A stretch of DNA of 7,341 nt from Sphingomonas bacterium (GCF_903643065.1 NZ_CAHJWX010000078.1:1-7341), one strand, 5' to 3'; positions 1 to 5,925 are shown, counted from the first letter of the stretch. Program-made: numbers and translations. The notes: generated by a model not told the origin, from the letters alone.

Positions 1-190
1 CGGCGACCCGCGCCTGCGGCCGGGCGGCGGCCACCGCCACCGACTTCGGCCATCCGGCCGCGCCGCCCGCCAGCTTCCAGCGCAGCAAGTCGGTGAGACC
101 GCGATCGGTGGAGGGCTGGCCGGGGTTGAAGAAGCGGACCCCATCGAAGTGATCGCTGGGCGGTCCTTGATAATAGCGGTTCGTGGGCAC
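1..190 (-). CDS. MBL-fold metallo-hydrolase, N-terminal part (runs off window)
   Basis: Reading the minus strand from a GTG at 190 gives 63 codons open to the window edge. The start reads VPTNRYYQGPPSDHFDG, followed by a FFNPG and LLRWKL pattern. I recognise this as the N-terminus of the metallo-beta-lactamase-fold hydrolases related to RomA/UlaG and NAPE-type phospholipase D. The zinc-binding HxHxDH motif of that family would lie beyond position 1, so catalysis cannot be judged. The GTG is the only start codon after an in-frame TAA nine bases upstream of it, and no clear Shine-Dalgarno sequence precedes it. The gene begins 42 nt after the S9 peptidase stop on the same strand, so co-transcription with the peptidase is likely. 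The substrate is unknown. Confidence 0.7.
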   Translation of the reverse strand, partial: MPTNRYYQGPPSDHFDGVRFFNPGQPSTDRGLTDLLRWKLAGGAAGWPKSVAVAAARPQARVA

Positions 191-232
191 CGCGCACGCT
201 TAGCAGAAGTCGCCGCGAACGTCGCATCGGGG

Positions 233-2107
233 TCAGCTGGCCGGCTTCCCGAGATACTGCGCGAAGAAGTCGGTGATCTCGATGGTGGAGCGCACGCGGT
301 TCGCGGTCTTGCGCCAGCCATGGCCTTCGTCGGGGAAGAGCGTGAATCGCACCGGCACGCCGCGCGCCTTGAGGCTGTCGACGATCTGGCGCGCCTCCAC
401 CACCGGCACGTTGGTGTCGTTGGCGCCGTGCAGGACGAACAGGGGCGTCGTCACCCGGTCGATCCGGTGGATCGGCGACAGGTCGCGCAGCATCGCGGCC
501 TGCGTGCGCGGGTCGCCATATTCGGTGGTCGAGATCGCCGCCATCCACGGCTCGGTCTCACGGAAAAAGGTCTCGAAATTGACCACGCCGTATAGATCGG
601 CGGCGGCGGCGAACATCGTCGGATATTGGGTGACGCCCGCCATCACCATATAGCCGCCGTAGCTGCCACCCATGATACCGAGCCGCTTGGGGTCGGCGAT
701 GCCCATCGCGACCAGCGCGTCGGTCGTCGCCTTGATGTCGCGCACGCCGTCTACCCGCTTGGCGCCGTCGTCCAACGCCATGAATGCCTTGCCGAACCCG
801 GACGAGCCGCGCACGTTGGGCGCGAACGTCGCGATGCCGCGCATCGCCAGCGCCTGCGCGTCGGGCGACATCGACGGGATCGCCTGTCCTTCAGGGCCGC
901 CGTGATAGCTGAACACGACCGGCATCGGCGTGGTCGCGCCGGCGGGGCGGTAGAGCCAGCCCGACATCGGCACGCCGTCGGCGCCGCGATAGGAGACCAG
1001 CTCGGGCTTGATCAGCGCGGCGAGGTCGACGCCGTCGTGCCGGCTCTGCGTCGCGCGGGTCACGGCGCCGGTGGCCACATCGACCAGATAGATGTCGCCG
1101 GTGCGGTCCGCCGCGCCGCCGGCGATCGCCAGCGTCGCGCCTTCGCGACTGAAGTCGACCGGCGCGCCATAGTCGATCGGCAGCGACAGCGGCCGGACGC
1201 GGCGTGACGCGGTGTCGTACAAGGCCATCTTCGTGCGACCGCCGACGTTCCAGGCCAGCGCCGCGGTGCGGCCATCATCGCTCAGCAGCCCGTCCGCCGC
1301 GACCGCGTCGTCGCGCGTCGCGAAGTAGCGGATCGGGCCCGCCCGGCCGGCGGCATCGATCGCGACGGTGCCGAACGCGGCGCGGTCGCGCCCGACATCG
1401 GAGGTGACGTAGACGGCGCGGCCGTCGGGCGACATCTGGCCCCAGCCGGTCTCCGCCTTGCCGTTGTGCGGGCTGAGCGGTGTCTCGCGTCCGCTCACCA
1501 CGTCGACCCGGTAGGCGTTGGCGTCGCCGCGCCCGACCACGCGCAGCACCACCGCCGCGGCACCGCGCACGTCAGCGATCGTATTGAGCCCCTTGTCCGC
1601 CGCCAGCATCCGCCATTGGCCGGTGGCGACGTCGAGCAGAGCGGGATCGCGCGCGCCCGGATGATCCTTGTTGGTATCGACCATCAGCGCGGTGCCGTCG
1701 TGCGTCCAGCCGGACAGGCCGTTATTGTCGCGGCCCCCCGGCGTCAGCCGCCGCGCGGCGGTGCCGTCGGGCTTCATCACCCACAGTTGCGTGTTGAGGC
1801 CGCCGCCGGGCGCGACCGCATAGGCGATGAGGTCGCCGCGCGGCGACCAGAAGACGCTGGTCACCGGGTCGGCGAGCCGGGTCAGCTGCCGTGGCTCACC
1901 GGTCCCCGCGTCCTGCACCCAGACCTGCGGGCTGCTGCCTTCGTTCGACAGAAAGGCGAACCGGCGGCCGTCGGGCGCGAAGCTCGGCGCGCTCGCGCTG
2001 TTGATCCGCCCCAGCGCCGCGATGCGCGCCGCCACATCAGCCGGTTGCGCGAACACCGCCTGGCCGAGCCCGCAGGCCAGGAGCGTCCCCAAAACGAAAC
2101 GTCGCAT
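233..2107 (-). CDS. Secreted S9 family peptidase (prolyl oligopeptidase / acylaminoacyl-peptidase type)
   Basis: A 624-residue serine peptidase that should cleave short peptides after export. The start at 2107 is preferred over an upstream ATG at 2185. It is preceded by an AGGGGG ribosome-binding site and opens directly with a signal peptide (MRRF, hydrophobic LGTLLACGLGQ, likely cleavage after AVFA at residue 20). The upstream extension looks non-coding. Residues from about 35 to 370 carry WD/beta-propeller-like repeats (SPDG, SPRGD, SDDGR). The C-terminal third is an alpha/beta hydrolase: oxyanion-hole HGGP near 402-405, nucleophile Ser482 in GGSYGGY, Asp564 in HGANDTNVP, His596 in DEGHGW. 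The complete triad suggests an active enzyme. Length is usual for bacterial S9 enzymes. It is probably the first gene of an operon with the downstream MBL-fold hydrolase. The exact subfamily (S9C versus DPP-like) cannot be fixed by eye. Confidence 0.93.
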   Translation of the reverse strand: MRRFVLGTLLACGLGQAVFAQPADVAARIAALGRINSASAPSFAPDGRRFAFLSNEGSSPQVWVQDAGTGEPRQLTRLADPVTSVFWSPRGDLIAYAVAPGGGLNTQLWVMKPDGTAARRLTPGGRDNNGLSGWTHDGTALMVDTNKDHPGARDPALLDVATGQWRMLAADKGLNTIADVRGAAAVVLRVVGRGDANAYRVDVVSGRETPLSPHNGKAETGWGQMSPDGRAVYVTSDVGRDRAAFGTVAIDAAGRAGPIRYFATRDDAVAADGLLSDDGRTAALAWNVGGRTKMALYDTASRRVRPLSLPIDYGAPVDFSREGATLAIAGGAADRTGDIYLVDVATGAVTRATQSRHDGVDLAALIKPELVSYRGADGVPMSGWLYRPAGATTPMPVVFSYHGGPEGQAIPSMSPDAQALAMRGIATFAPNVRGSSGFGKAFMALDDGAKRVDGVRDIKATTDALVAMGIADPKRLGIMGGSYGGYMVMAGVTQYPTMFAAAADLYGVVNFETFFRETEPWMAAISTTEYGDPRTQAAMLRDLSPIHRIDRVTTPLFVLHGANDTNVPVVEARQIVDSLKARGVPVRFTLFPDEGHGWRKTANRVRSTIEITDFFAQYLGKPAS

Positions 2108-2181
2108 GGCTGATGACCCCCTGACAAGCCCGTCGGCACTATGCTGAGGACAGTCTGCTTCCGTCCAGTCAAAATCCACAA

Positions 2182-2391
2182 TCAAGGGCGTGGGTCGACC
2201 GGGACGCGGTCAGCGTGGAGCGTCTTGCACGCGACGTTGCTCGCCGTGATGGTCCTGGTCTGGTCGATCAGGCTGAGCCCGGCCTCAATCGAATCCGCCC
2301 GCCCCTTCTGGCGGACCCTGACGACGTGGTCGCAAGGGCGGTCGGCAGCGCCTCGTCCCGCCAGCCGTTCACCACATCAGACCGGCCGTGT
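2182..2391 (-). pseudogene. Possible decayed coding segment between the peptidase and the insertion sequence
   Basis: The 303 bases between the peptidase start and the insertion sequence contain no convincing intact gene. One minus-strand frame ending at a TGA (2182-2184) has strongly G/C third positions and a protein-like reading (for example RVRQKGRADSIEAGLSLIDQ). It has no ATG, GTG or TTG start, and an in-frame TGA lies upstream close to the insertion-sequence edge. A second minus-strand frame overlaps it and also looks partly protein-like. The plus-strand reading has weaker third-position bias. I do not recognise a family. A decayed 3' gene end is the best guess, but it could equally be upstream regulatory DNA of the peptidase. 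Confidence 0.25.
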
Positions 2392-2557
2392 TCGCTCGCC
2401 GCAGGCTCTAGAGCATTTCCCGCGTGTGTTGCACATAGCCTGAGTGTCTGAGGTAGTTGGCGCATTCGTCGGACGAGAAGGCGTCGAGGAGCAGGCCGAT
2501 GGTGGTCCAGAGCGTGTCGACGGAGCGGGCGGCGGCTTTGCGAAGGAGGGCCTTGAG

Positions 2558-2580
2558 CCCTTCGACAAGCTCAGGAGAGC
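2558..2580. repeat. 23-bp insertion: copy of a sphingomonad short interspersed repeat
   Basis: The 23 bases interrupt the codons for FAK-LKALLRK of the transposase and shift the frame. The core CCCTTCGACAAGCTCAGG closely resembles the CCCTTCGACAGGCTCAGG-type repeat that I recall as very common in Sphingomonadales. There it often produces spurious PELVEG or LSLSKG peptide tails, and both peptides appear here in the two minus-strand frames. With flanking bases it forms a short imperfect stem (GAGC with GCTC). How it moves is unknown to me. Confidence 0.6.
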
Positions 2581-2605
2581 CTTGGCGAACATCTGCTCGA
2601 TCGGG

Positions 2606-2662
2606 CGGAGCCTGCCAAGAAGGTTCCGGCGATGCGCAGCATCGCTGGAAGGCAGGCGGAGG
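2606..2662. repeat. 57-bp palindromic REP-like insertion inside the transposase
   Basis: This stretch has no counterpart in the transposase family; it lies between the YSPDL and PIEQ parts of the catalytic motif. It folds as a bulged hairpin. The inner stem 2624-2635 pairs with 2639-2650 (12 positions, one G-T) around a 3-base loop. An outer 7-bp stem GCCTGCC (2610-2616) pairs with GGCAGGC (2651-2657), with a 7-base bulge on the left arm. CGGAG occurs at both edges (2606-2610 and 2657-2661). The length is a multiple of three, so the reading frame is kept. The shape resembles REP/MITE elements moved by RAYT-type or other transposases; the family is not identified. Exact edges are uncertain by a few bases. 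Confidence 0.6.
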
Positions 2663-3113
2663 GTCAGGTCGGGGCTGTAGGGCGGCAGGTAGCGCAGTTC
2701 GGCGCCGCGTTTCTCGATTGCCTGGGCGACGCCGTGGACCTTGTGAGCAGGCAGGTTGTCCATGACGACGATGTCGCCGGGCGAGAGCGTGGGGGCGAGG
2801 AACTGCTCGACCCAGGCACGGAACAGCTCGCCGGTCATGGGGCCGTCGATCACGCAGGACGCGTCGATGCGGTCGTGTCGGAGGCCGGCGACGAAGGTTG
2901 TGGTCTTCCAGTGGCCGTAGGGCACGCTCATGACGAGACGCTGCCCGCGTGGGCTCCGACCATAGCGGCGCGCCATCTTGGTGGTGGCGCCGGTCTCGTC
3001 GATGAAGATCAGGCGCTCCGGGCTCAGTTCGCCCTGCTGCTCGCGCCAAGCCTCGCGTGCTGCGGCGACGTCGGGGCGCTCCTGCTCAGCGGCGTGCGCT
3101 GTCTTTTTTTGCG

Positions 3114-3120
3114 CGTCAGT
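3114..3120 (-). promoter_or_regulatory. A7 slippery site for -1 frameshifting in the IS630 transposase
   Basis: Seven A residues followed by G on the coding (minus) strand lie exactly where the helix-turn-helix frame must join the DDE-domain frame. Slipping back one base turns CGC AAA AAA AGA into CGC AAA AAA AAG, giving three lysines and then the expected family sequence. The first frame otherwise continues only to a stop at 3024. Members of the IS630 family are known to use programmed frameshifting or transcriptional slippage. A random one-base change in a homopolymer is the alternative, but the match to a classic slippery run favours a native signal. Confidence 0.65.
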
Positions 3121-3560
3121 CCGCGCGCCTTCAGGTAGCGGTCCACACCCGAGCGGCTGACGCTCACGCCCTCATCCGCCAGCGCCGCGCGCAGCTCGTC
3201 CAGCGTCACATCACGGTGCGCGGCGAGCAGCCGGTCGACCAACGCGCCATGCGGCTCCAGCCGATGCCGCGGCCGCCCACCCGTGCCGCGCACTTTGGCG
3301 CTGCCGCTCGCCCGCCACTGAGCCACCAGCCGGATCACGAAGCTGACGCTTACCTCGAACTTCGTCGCCACCGACCGGCGCGACGCACCAGCGTCAACCG
3401 CTCGCACCACCCGCACCCGCAGATCATCGGAATAGGCCCTCGGCATGCCTGCTGCCTCCTGCCCAGCAGCCATGCTGAATCACATCCGAGCCGGCCTGTG
3501 AATCCCTCCCAACTCTACCCGCACGAAAATGGCTCTAAGTCTGTATTTTCACGTGGAAAA

Positions 3561-3606
3561 TGGTGCTGCCGGTGAGGATTGAACTCACGACCTCAGCCTT
3601 ACCAAG
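3561..3606 (-). other. Attachment core: 3' half of tRNA-Thr(GGT)
   Basis: On the minus strand these 46 bases are a tRNA 3' portion from the anticodon loop to CCA. They show the loop TTGGTAA with anticodon GGT, a variable region, T-stem GTGAG/CTCAC around TTCAATC, acceptor strand CGGCAGC, discriminator A and encoded CCA. The 5' half is missing: beyond base 31 the sequence no longer pairs with the 3' anticodon stem. Tyrosine integrases commonly recombine within tRNA 3' ends and leave such a duplicate at one end of the element. The integrase gene lies on the missing-5'-half side, so the element extends rightwards and the regenerated tRNA-Thr should be at its other end. Confidence 0.85.
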
Positions 3607-3701
3607 CGACTTTTTTGCCTTCGCTACGCTATCCGATTCTACGATTAGCGAACGTTTTCATTGACTTGCCCCGCCGACGCTACGACGCTGTATCCGGTCA
3701 T

Positions 3702-3731
3702 TTGCTTCCAGTTGCTTCCAAATTGCTTCCA
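3702..3731 (+). repeat. Three direct repeats TTGCTTCCA, candidate integrase arm-type sites
   Basis: TTGCTTCCA occurs at 3702-3710, 3712-3720 and 3723-3731, one helical turn apart (10 and 11 bases). The array lies between the tRNA-derived attachment core and the integrase start. Arm-type binding sites for the integrase N-terminal domain, or excisionase sites, are expected in this place. Binding here could also repress the integrase gene. The repeats are seen directly; their role is inferred. Confidence 0.5.
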
Positions 3732-3773
3732 AATTTGGGGCGATATGGCGGCCCAAACGGCACGGAATTGGGT

Positions 3774-5279
3774 ATGGCGAACGAGGGTCATCGGATCAAC
3801 AAACGGCTGGTCGACGGTCTGGTCGCCGACGGCCAGGACCGCATCTTGTGGGACAGCCAGCTGCGCGGGTTCGGCCTGCGCGTCTCGCCGCTCGGTCGGC
3901 TCACCTATATTCTCCAGTACCGCGTCGATGGCCGGGAACGCCGCTACAAGATTGGCAAGCACGGGTCGCCGTGGACGCCCGAGACCGCGCGCCAGGAAGC
4001 GCGCCGCCTGCTCGGGAGCGTAGCCGAGGGCGATGACCCGCAGCAGGTGCGCTTCGACGCGCGGGCGGAACTGTCGGTCAGCGAGCTCTGCGACCTTTAC
4101 ATCGAAGAGGGCTTGCTGACCCGGAAGCCAGCTTCGGTTTCGGCAGCGCGTTCCGACTTTGAGAACCACGTCAAACCGCTGCTCGGCCGCCACCGTGTGA
4201 CCGCACTCTCGCGCGCCGATCTGGAGGGCATGTTGCGCGACGTCGCGGCCGGGAAGACCGCGCGAACCGTCAAGCAGGGTCCGCGCCGGCTTGCGCGCGT
4301 GCGCGGCGGCAAGGGCGCTGCCAACAGTTCGTTGTCCACGCTGAGCGCCGCGCTGGGCTTCGCCGTCGCGCGCGGGCTTCGCCCCGACAATCCCGCGCAA
4401 GGCATCCGCAAGTTCCCCGGGAAGAAGCTCCAGCGGTTCCTGTCACCGTCCGAGCTGGCGCGGCTGGGGGAAGTCCTCGCGAGCGCGGCGTCGCTTGGCG
4501 TGGAGAGCCCCTTTGCCCTCGCCGCGATCCGATTGCTGATGCTCACGGGGTGTCGCCGCAACGAGATCCTGACACTCAAGCGCGCGTACGTGGACCATTA
4601 TCATCGTTGCCTCAGGCTGCCCGACAGCAAGACCGGAGCGAAGATCGTTCATCTCGGCATGGCGGCGATGCGCGTGATCGACTCGATTCCGGAAGTCACA
4701 GGCAATCCCTACCTTCTTCCCGGCCGATCCGACGGAACGCATGTGACGGACCTCCAGGCGTGCTGGGAAAGGGTGCGAGGGGCGGCCGGTCTCCAAGACG
4801 TCCGCATCCATGACCTGCGGCACAGCTTCGCATCGGTCGGCGCAGCATCGGGCGACAGCATGCTGATCATCGGCGCGCTTCTTGGCCACAGCAGCCCGAA
4901 GACGACAGCGCGCTACACGCATCTGTCGGACCACCCGCTCAAGTCCGCGGCCGACCGGATCGCAGCAGAGATCGCCCGCCTGCTCGATCCCGAGCCCGCC
5001 AATTCCGATCCCGCGCCCATCATCGATCTTGCCATGCGCGATGCGCCCAACCTCCTGCCCGATCCGGTTCTTGGGTCGGTCATCCAGACCAAGTGGCTCG
5101 ACACGCGGGCGGCGGCCGCTCGGCTCGGGTTCACGGTCGGCACCATGCAGACCTACCGATGGATGGGAACCGGTCCTGCGTTCCGGAAAATCGGCCGCCG
5201 CGTGGTCTATGCGGCGGATGTGCTCGACGCCTGGGCACGTGTCCACGAAGCCGAACCCACAACGGCGATCGCCGCGTGA
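3774..5279 (+). CDS. int: Tyrosine recombinase (integrase) with fused C-terminal excisionase-like HTH domain
   Basis: A 501-residue site-specific recombinase. The frame is open from 3579, but that part overlaps the tRNA fragment and the repeats and looks non-coding. ATG 3774 (MANEGHRINKRLVDGL) begins the family N-terminus. Residues 1-95 match the P4-type arm-binding domain (LRGFGLRVSPLGRLTYILQY). Residues about 100-200 form the SAM-like core-binding domain. The catalytic domain follows with Arg261 (TGCRRNE), Lys286 (DSKTGAK), His346 and Arg349 (HDLRHSF), His372 (LLGHSS) and nucleophile Tyr381 (ARYTHL), all present. After a linker of about 50 residues, 440-487 form an extra helix-turn-helix (WLDTRAAAARLGFTVGTMQ, FRKIGRRVVY, DVLDAWA) like the MerR-type HTH_17 domain of excisionases and AlpA. 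Ordinary P4-type integrases end near 400 residues. It should integrate the element into tRNA-Thr. Confidence 0.93.
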   Translation: MANEGHRINKRLVDGLVADGQDRILWDSQLRGFGLRVSPLGRLTYILQYRVDGRERRYKIGKHGSPWTPETARQEARRLLGSVAEGDDPQQVRFDARAELSVSELCDLYIEEGLLTRKPASVSAARSDFENHVKPLLGRHRVTALSRADLEGMLRDVAAGKTARTVKQGPRRLARVRGGKGAANSSLSTLSAALGFAVARGLRPDNPAQGIRKFPGKKLQRFLSPSELARLGEVLASAASLGVESPFALAAIRLLMLTGCRRNEILTLKRAYVDHYHRCLRLPDSKTGAKIVHLGMAAMRVIDSIPEVTGNPYLLPGRSDGTHVTDLQACWERVRGAAGLQDVRIHDLRHSFASVGAASGDSMLIIGALLGHSSPKTTARYTHLSDHPLKSAADRIAAEIARLLDPEPANSDPAPIIDLAMRDAPNLLPDPVLGSVIQTKWLDTRAAAARLGFTVGTMQTYRWMGTGPAFRKIGRRVVYAADVLDAWARVHEAEPTTAIAA

Positions 5280-5281
5280 CC

Positions 5282-5309
5282 TTGACATCGCGACTCCATG
5301 ATCTACGTC
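5282..5309 (+). promoter_or_regulatory. Putative promoter of the toxin-antitoxin operon
   Basis: A consensus -35 TTGACA (5282-5287) begins three bases after the integrase stop. A weak -10 candidate TACGTC (5304-5309) follows at 16-base spacing and overlaps the left arm of the operator palindrome. This would give the toxin-antitoxin pair its own repressible transcript. The -10 match is poor, so the assignment rests on the -35 box and the position. Confidence 0.45.
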
Positions 5310-5324
5310 TCTCATTTGAGAGAC
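5307..5324. promoter_or_regulatory. Operator palindrome upstream of the antitoxin
   Basis: GTCTCTCA-TT-TGAGAGAC is a perfect inverted repeat with 8-base arms around a 2-base centre, ending 12 bases before the antitoxin ATG. Ribbon-helix-helix antitoxins of the RelB/DinJ type bind such palindromes in their own promoters, and the toxin complex tightens binding. It is therefore the likely autorepression site. Confidence 0.7.
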
Positions 5325-5336
5325 ATGGAGGCGGCT

Positions 5337-5618
5337 ATGGGCGCGCAGAGTTCGATGTTGCACGTCCGTATGGACGACGACGTCAAGGCAAGAGCGACCG
5401 CGGCGCTGTCGGCCATGGGGCTGTCGGCGTCCGACGCCGTTCGGCTCCTGTTTCACCGCATCGCCGCCGATCAGGCTTTCCCGCTCGAGCTCAAGGTGCC
5501 CAACGCCGAAACACGTGCGGCAATGGCGGAAGCCGACGCGATCATGCGCTCGCCCAAGTCGCGCTTCGCCGGTGCCGCCGAACTGATCGCCGACCTTGAA
5601 AAAGACCGCCAGCCCTAA
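5337..5618 (+). CDS. dinJ: RelB/DinJ-family antitoxin
   Basis: A 93-residue type II antitoxin that should neutralise the overlapping YafQ-like toxin and repress the operon. The ATG at 5337 is chosen because GGAG (5327-5330) stands six bases upstream; an in-frame ATG at 5298 lies before the operator palindrome and would place the operator inside the gene. Residues 7-45 form a ribbon-helix-helix: strand LHVRMDDDVK, helix RATAALSAMG, then LSASDAVRLLFHRIA. The helix pair and the following FPLELKVPNAET are characteristic of RelB/DinJ. The C-terminal half is the expected toxin-binding part. The stop overlaps the toxin start by 23 bases, giving one two-gene operon with coupled translation. Confidence 0.9.
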   Translation: MGAQSSMLHVRMDDDVKARATAALSAMGLSASDAVRLLFHRIAADQAFPLELKVPNAETRAAMAEADAIMRSPKSRFAGAAELIADLEKDRQP

Positions 5619-5925
5619 GCGCGCGCCATTCCCGCGCACGGCCGACTACACCCGGAGCTTCGCCAAGGACTGGGAGCGGCTATCCCGTTCCGGACGCTAC
5701 GATCTCGGGCGTCTGAAAGCCGTCATGCTGCTGCTGATCGCTAATGACGGCCCGCTTGGGCCGGAATGGCGCGATCACCCGCTCAAGGGCGAATGGGCGG
5801 GTTTTCGGGAATGTCATGTCGGTGGCGACTTCCTGCTGATCTACCAGAGCGATGATAAGGTCGGTCCAAACGGCGCCATCGTGTTCACGCGCGCCGGCAC
5901 GCACAGCGAGCTGTTCAACGAATAG
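5596..5925 (+). CDS. yafQ: YafQ-family mRNA interferase toxin
   Basis: A 109-residue ribosome-dependent endoribonuclease of the RelE/YafQ fold that should cut mRNA and halt growth when the antitoxin is lost. The start is a TTG at 5596 inside the antitoxin gene. An in-frame TGA lies shortly upstream and no ATG occurs before the conserved ADYTRSFAKDWERLSRSG region, so TTG is the only sensible start. Residues matching the E. coli YafQ active site are visible: His61, His74, Asp78, His103 and Phe107, with family spacing apart from a short loop (KVGPNG) before the last strand. Phe79 replaces the Trp next to the Asp. TTG together with the overlap should keep toxin synthesis below that of the antitoxin. 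The toxin appears intact. Confidence 0.9.
   Translation: MKKTASPKRAPFPRTADYTRSFAKDWERLSRSGRYDLGRLKAVMLLLIANDGPLGPEWRDHPLKGEWAGFRECHVGGDFLLIYQSDDKVGPNGAIVFTRAGTHSELFNE

Larger units (their letters stand above)
2408..3446 (-). pseudogene. IS630 transposase, split by a slippery site and broken by two insertions
   Basis: Translation starts at ATG 3446, eight bases after AGGAGG (3455-3460). The first frame gives a helix-turn-helix region (RAVDAGASRRSVATKFEVS) and reaches an A7 run at 3114-3120. A -1 shift there ([14 protein letters not shown]) joins the catalytic domain with Asp150 in FIDETG and Asp230 in VMDNLPAH. A 57-bp insertion then separates PYSPDL from PIEQMFAK, which carries the third acidic residue. 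A 23-bp insertion after FAK shifts the frame, so the family C-terminus ([17 protein letters not shown]) lies in another frame, ending at TAG 2408. Removing both insertions and applying -1 gives 1039-80+1 = 960 bases, 319 residues, and 34 residues between Asp230 and the Glu, as expected for DD34E. The real product ends in an unrelated tail at 2377 and is almost surely inactive. Confidence 0.9.
2411..3535 (-). mobile_element. IS630-family insertion sequence
   Basis: The 1125-bp element holds one transposase locus on the minus strand. Its outer ends are similar inverted sequences: GAGCATTTCCCGCGTG at the left, GAGCCATTTTCGTGCGG read inward from the right, alignable with small gaps. Both ends are directly flanked by TA (2409-2410 and 3536-3537), the target duplication typical of the IS630/Tc1 superfamily. 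Without two internal small insertions the element would be 1045 bp. It sits 25 bp from the CCA end of a tRNA-Thr fragment, between presumed chromosomal DNA and the integrated element. The broken transposase means this copy can move only if supplied in trans. Confidence 0.88.

Noticed and set aside
626..1207. Plus-strand open frame opposite the peptidase gene
   Set aside because: It has an Arg/His/Ala-rich, low-complexity composition typical of an antisense shadow of a GC-rich gene.
2108..2185. Upstream start for the S9 peptidase at 2185
   Set aside because: The 26 extra residues would precede a clear signal peptide. The ATG at 2107 has a good ribosome-binding site and opens with the signal sequence.
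2408..3049. Separate 213-codon gene on the minus strand within the insertion sequence
   Set aside because: Its first two thirds are an Arg-rich out-of-frame reading. Only the last part ([17 protein letters not shown] onward) is real transposase sequence, moved into this frame by the 23-bp insertion.
3546..3560. Small hairpin TTTTC-ACGTG-GAAAA next to the tRNA CCA end, considered as a tRNA terminator or part of the attachment site
   Set aside because: The stem is only five base pairs of mostly A-T. Neither role can be supported from this window.
3661..3690. TTGACT considered as -35 box of an integrase promoter
   Set aside because: No acceptable -10 box lies at 16-18 bases spacing, so no promoter is called.
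3579..3773. N-terminal extension of the integrase frame beginning at 3579
   Set aside because: It runs through the tRNA-Thr fragment and the TTGCTTCCA repeats, and its residues do not resemble an integrase N-terminus. ATG 3774 begins the recognisable domain.
4443..5639. Long minus-strand open frame of 398 codons opposite the integrase and antitoxin
   Set aside because: It is antisense to three well-supported genes, contains no recognisable motifs and is a common by-product of high GC content.
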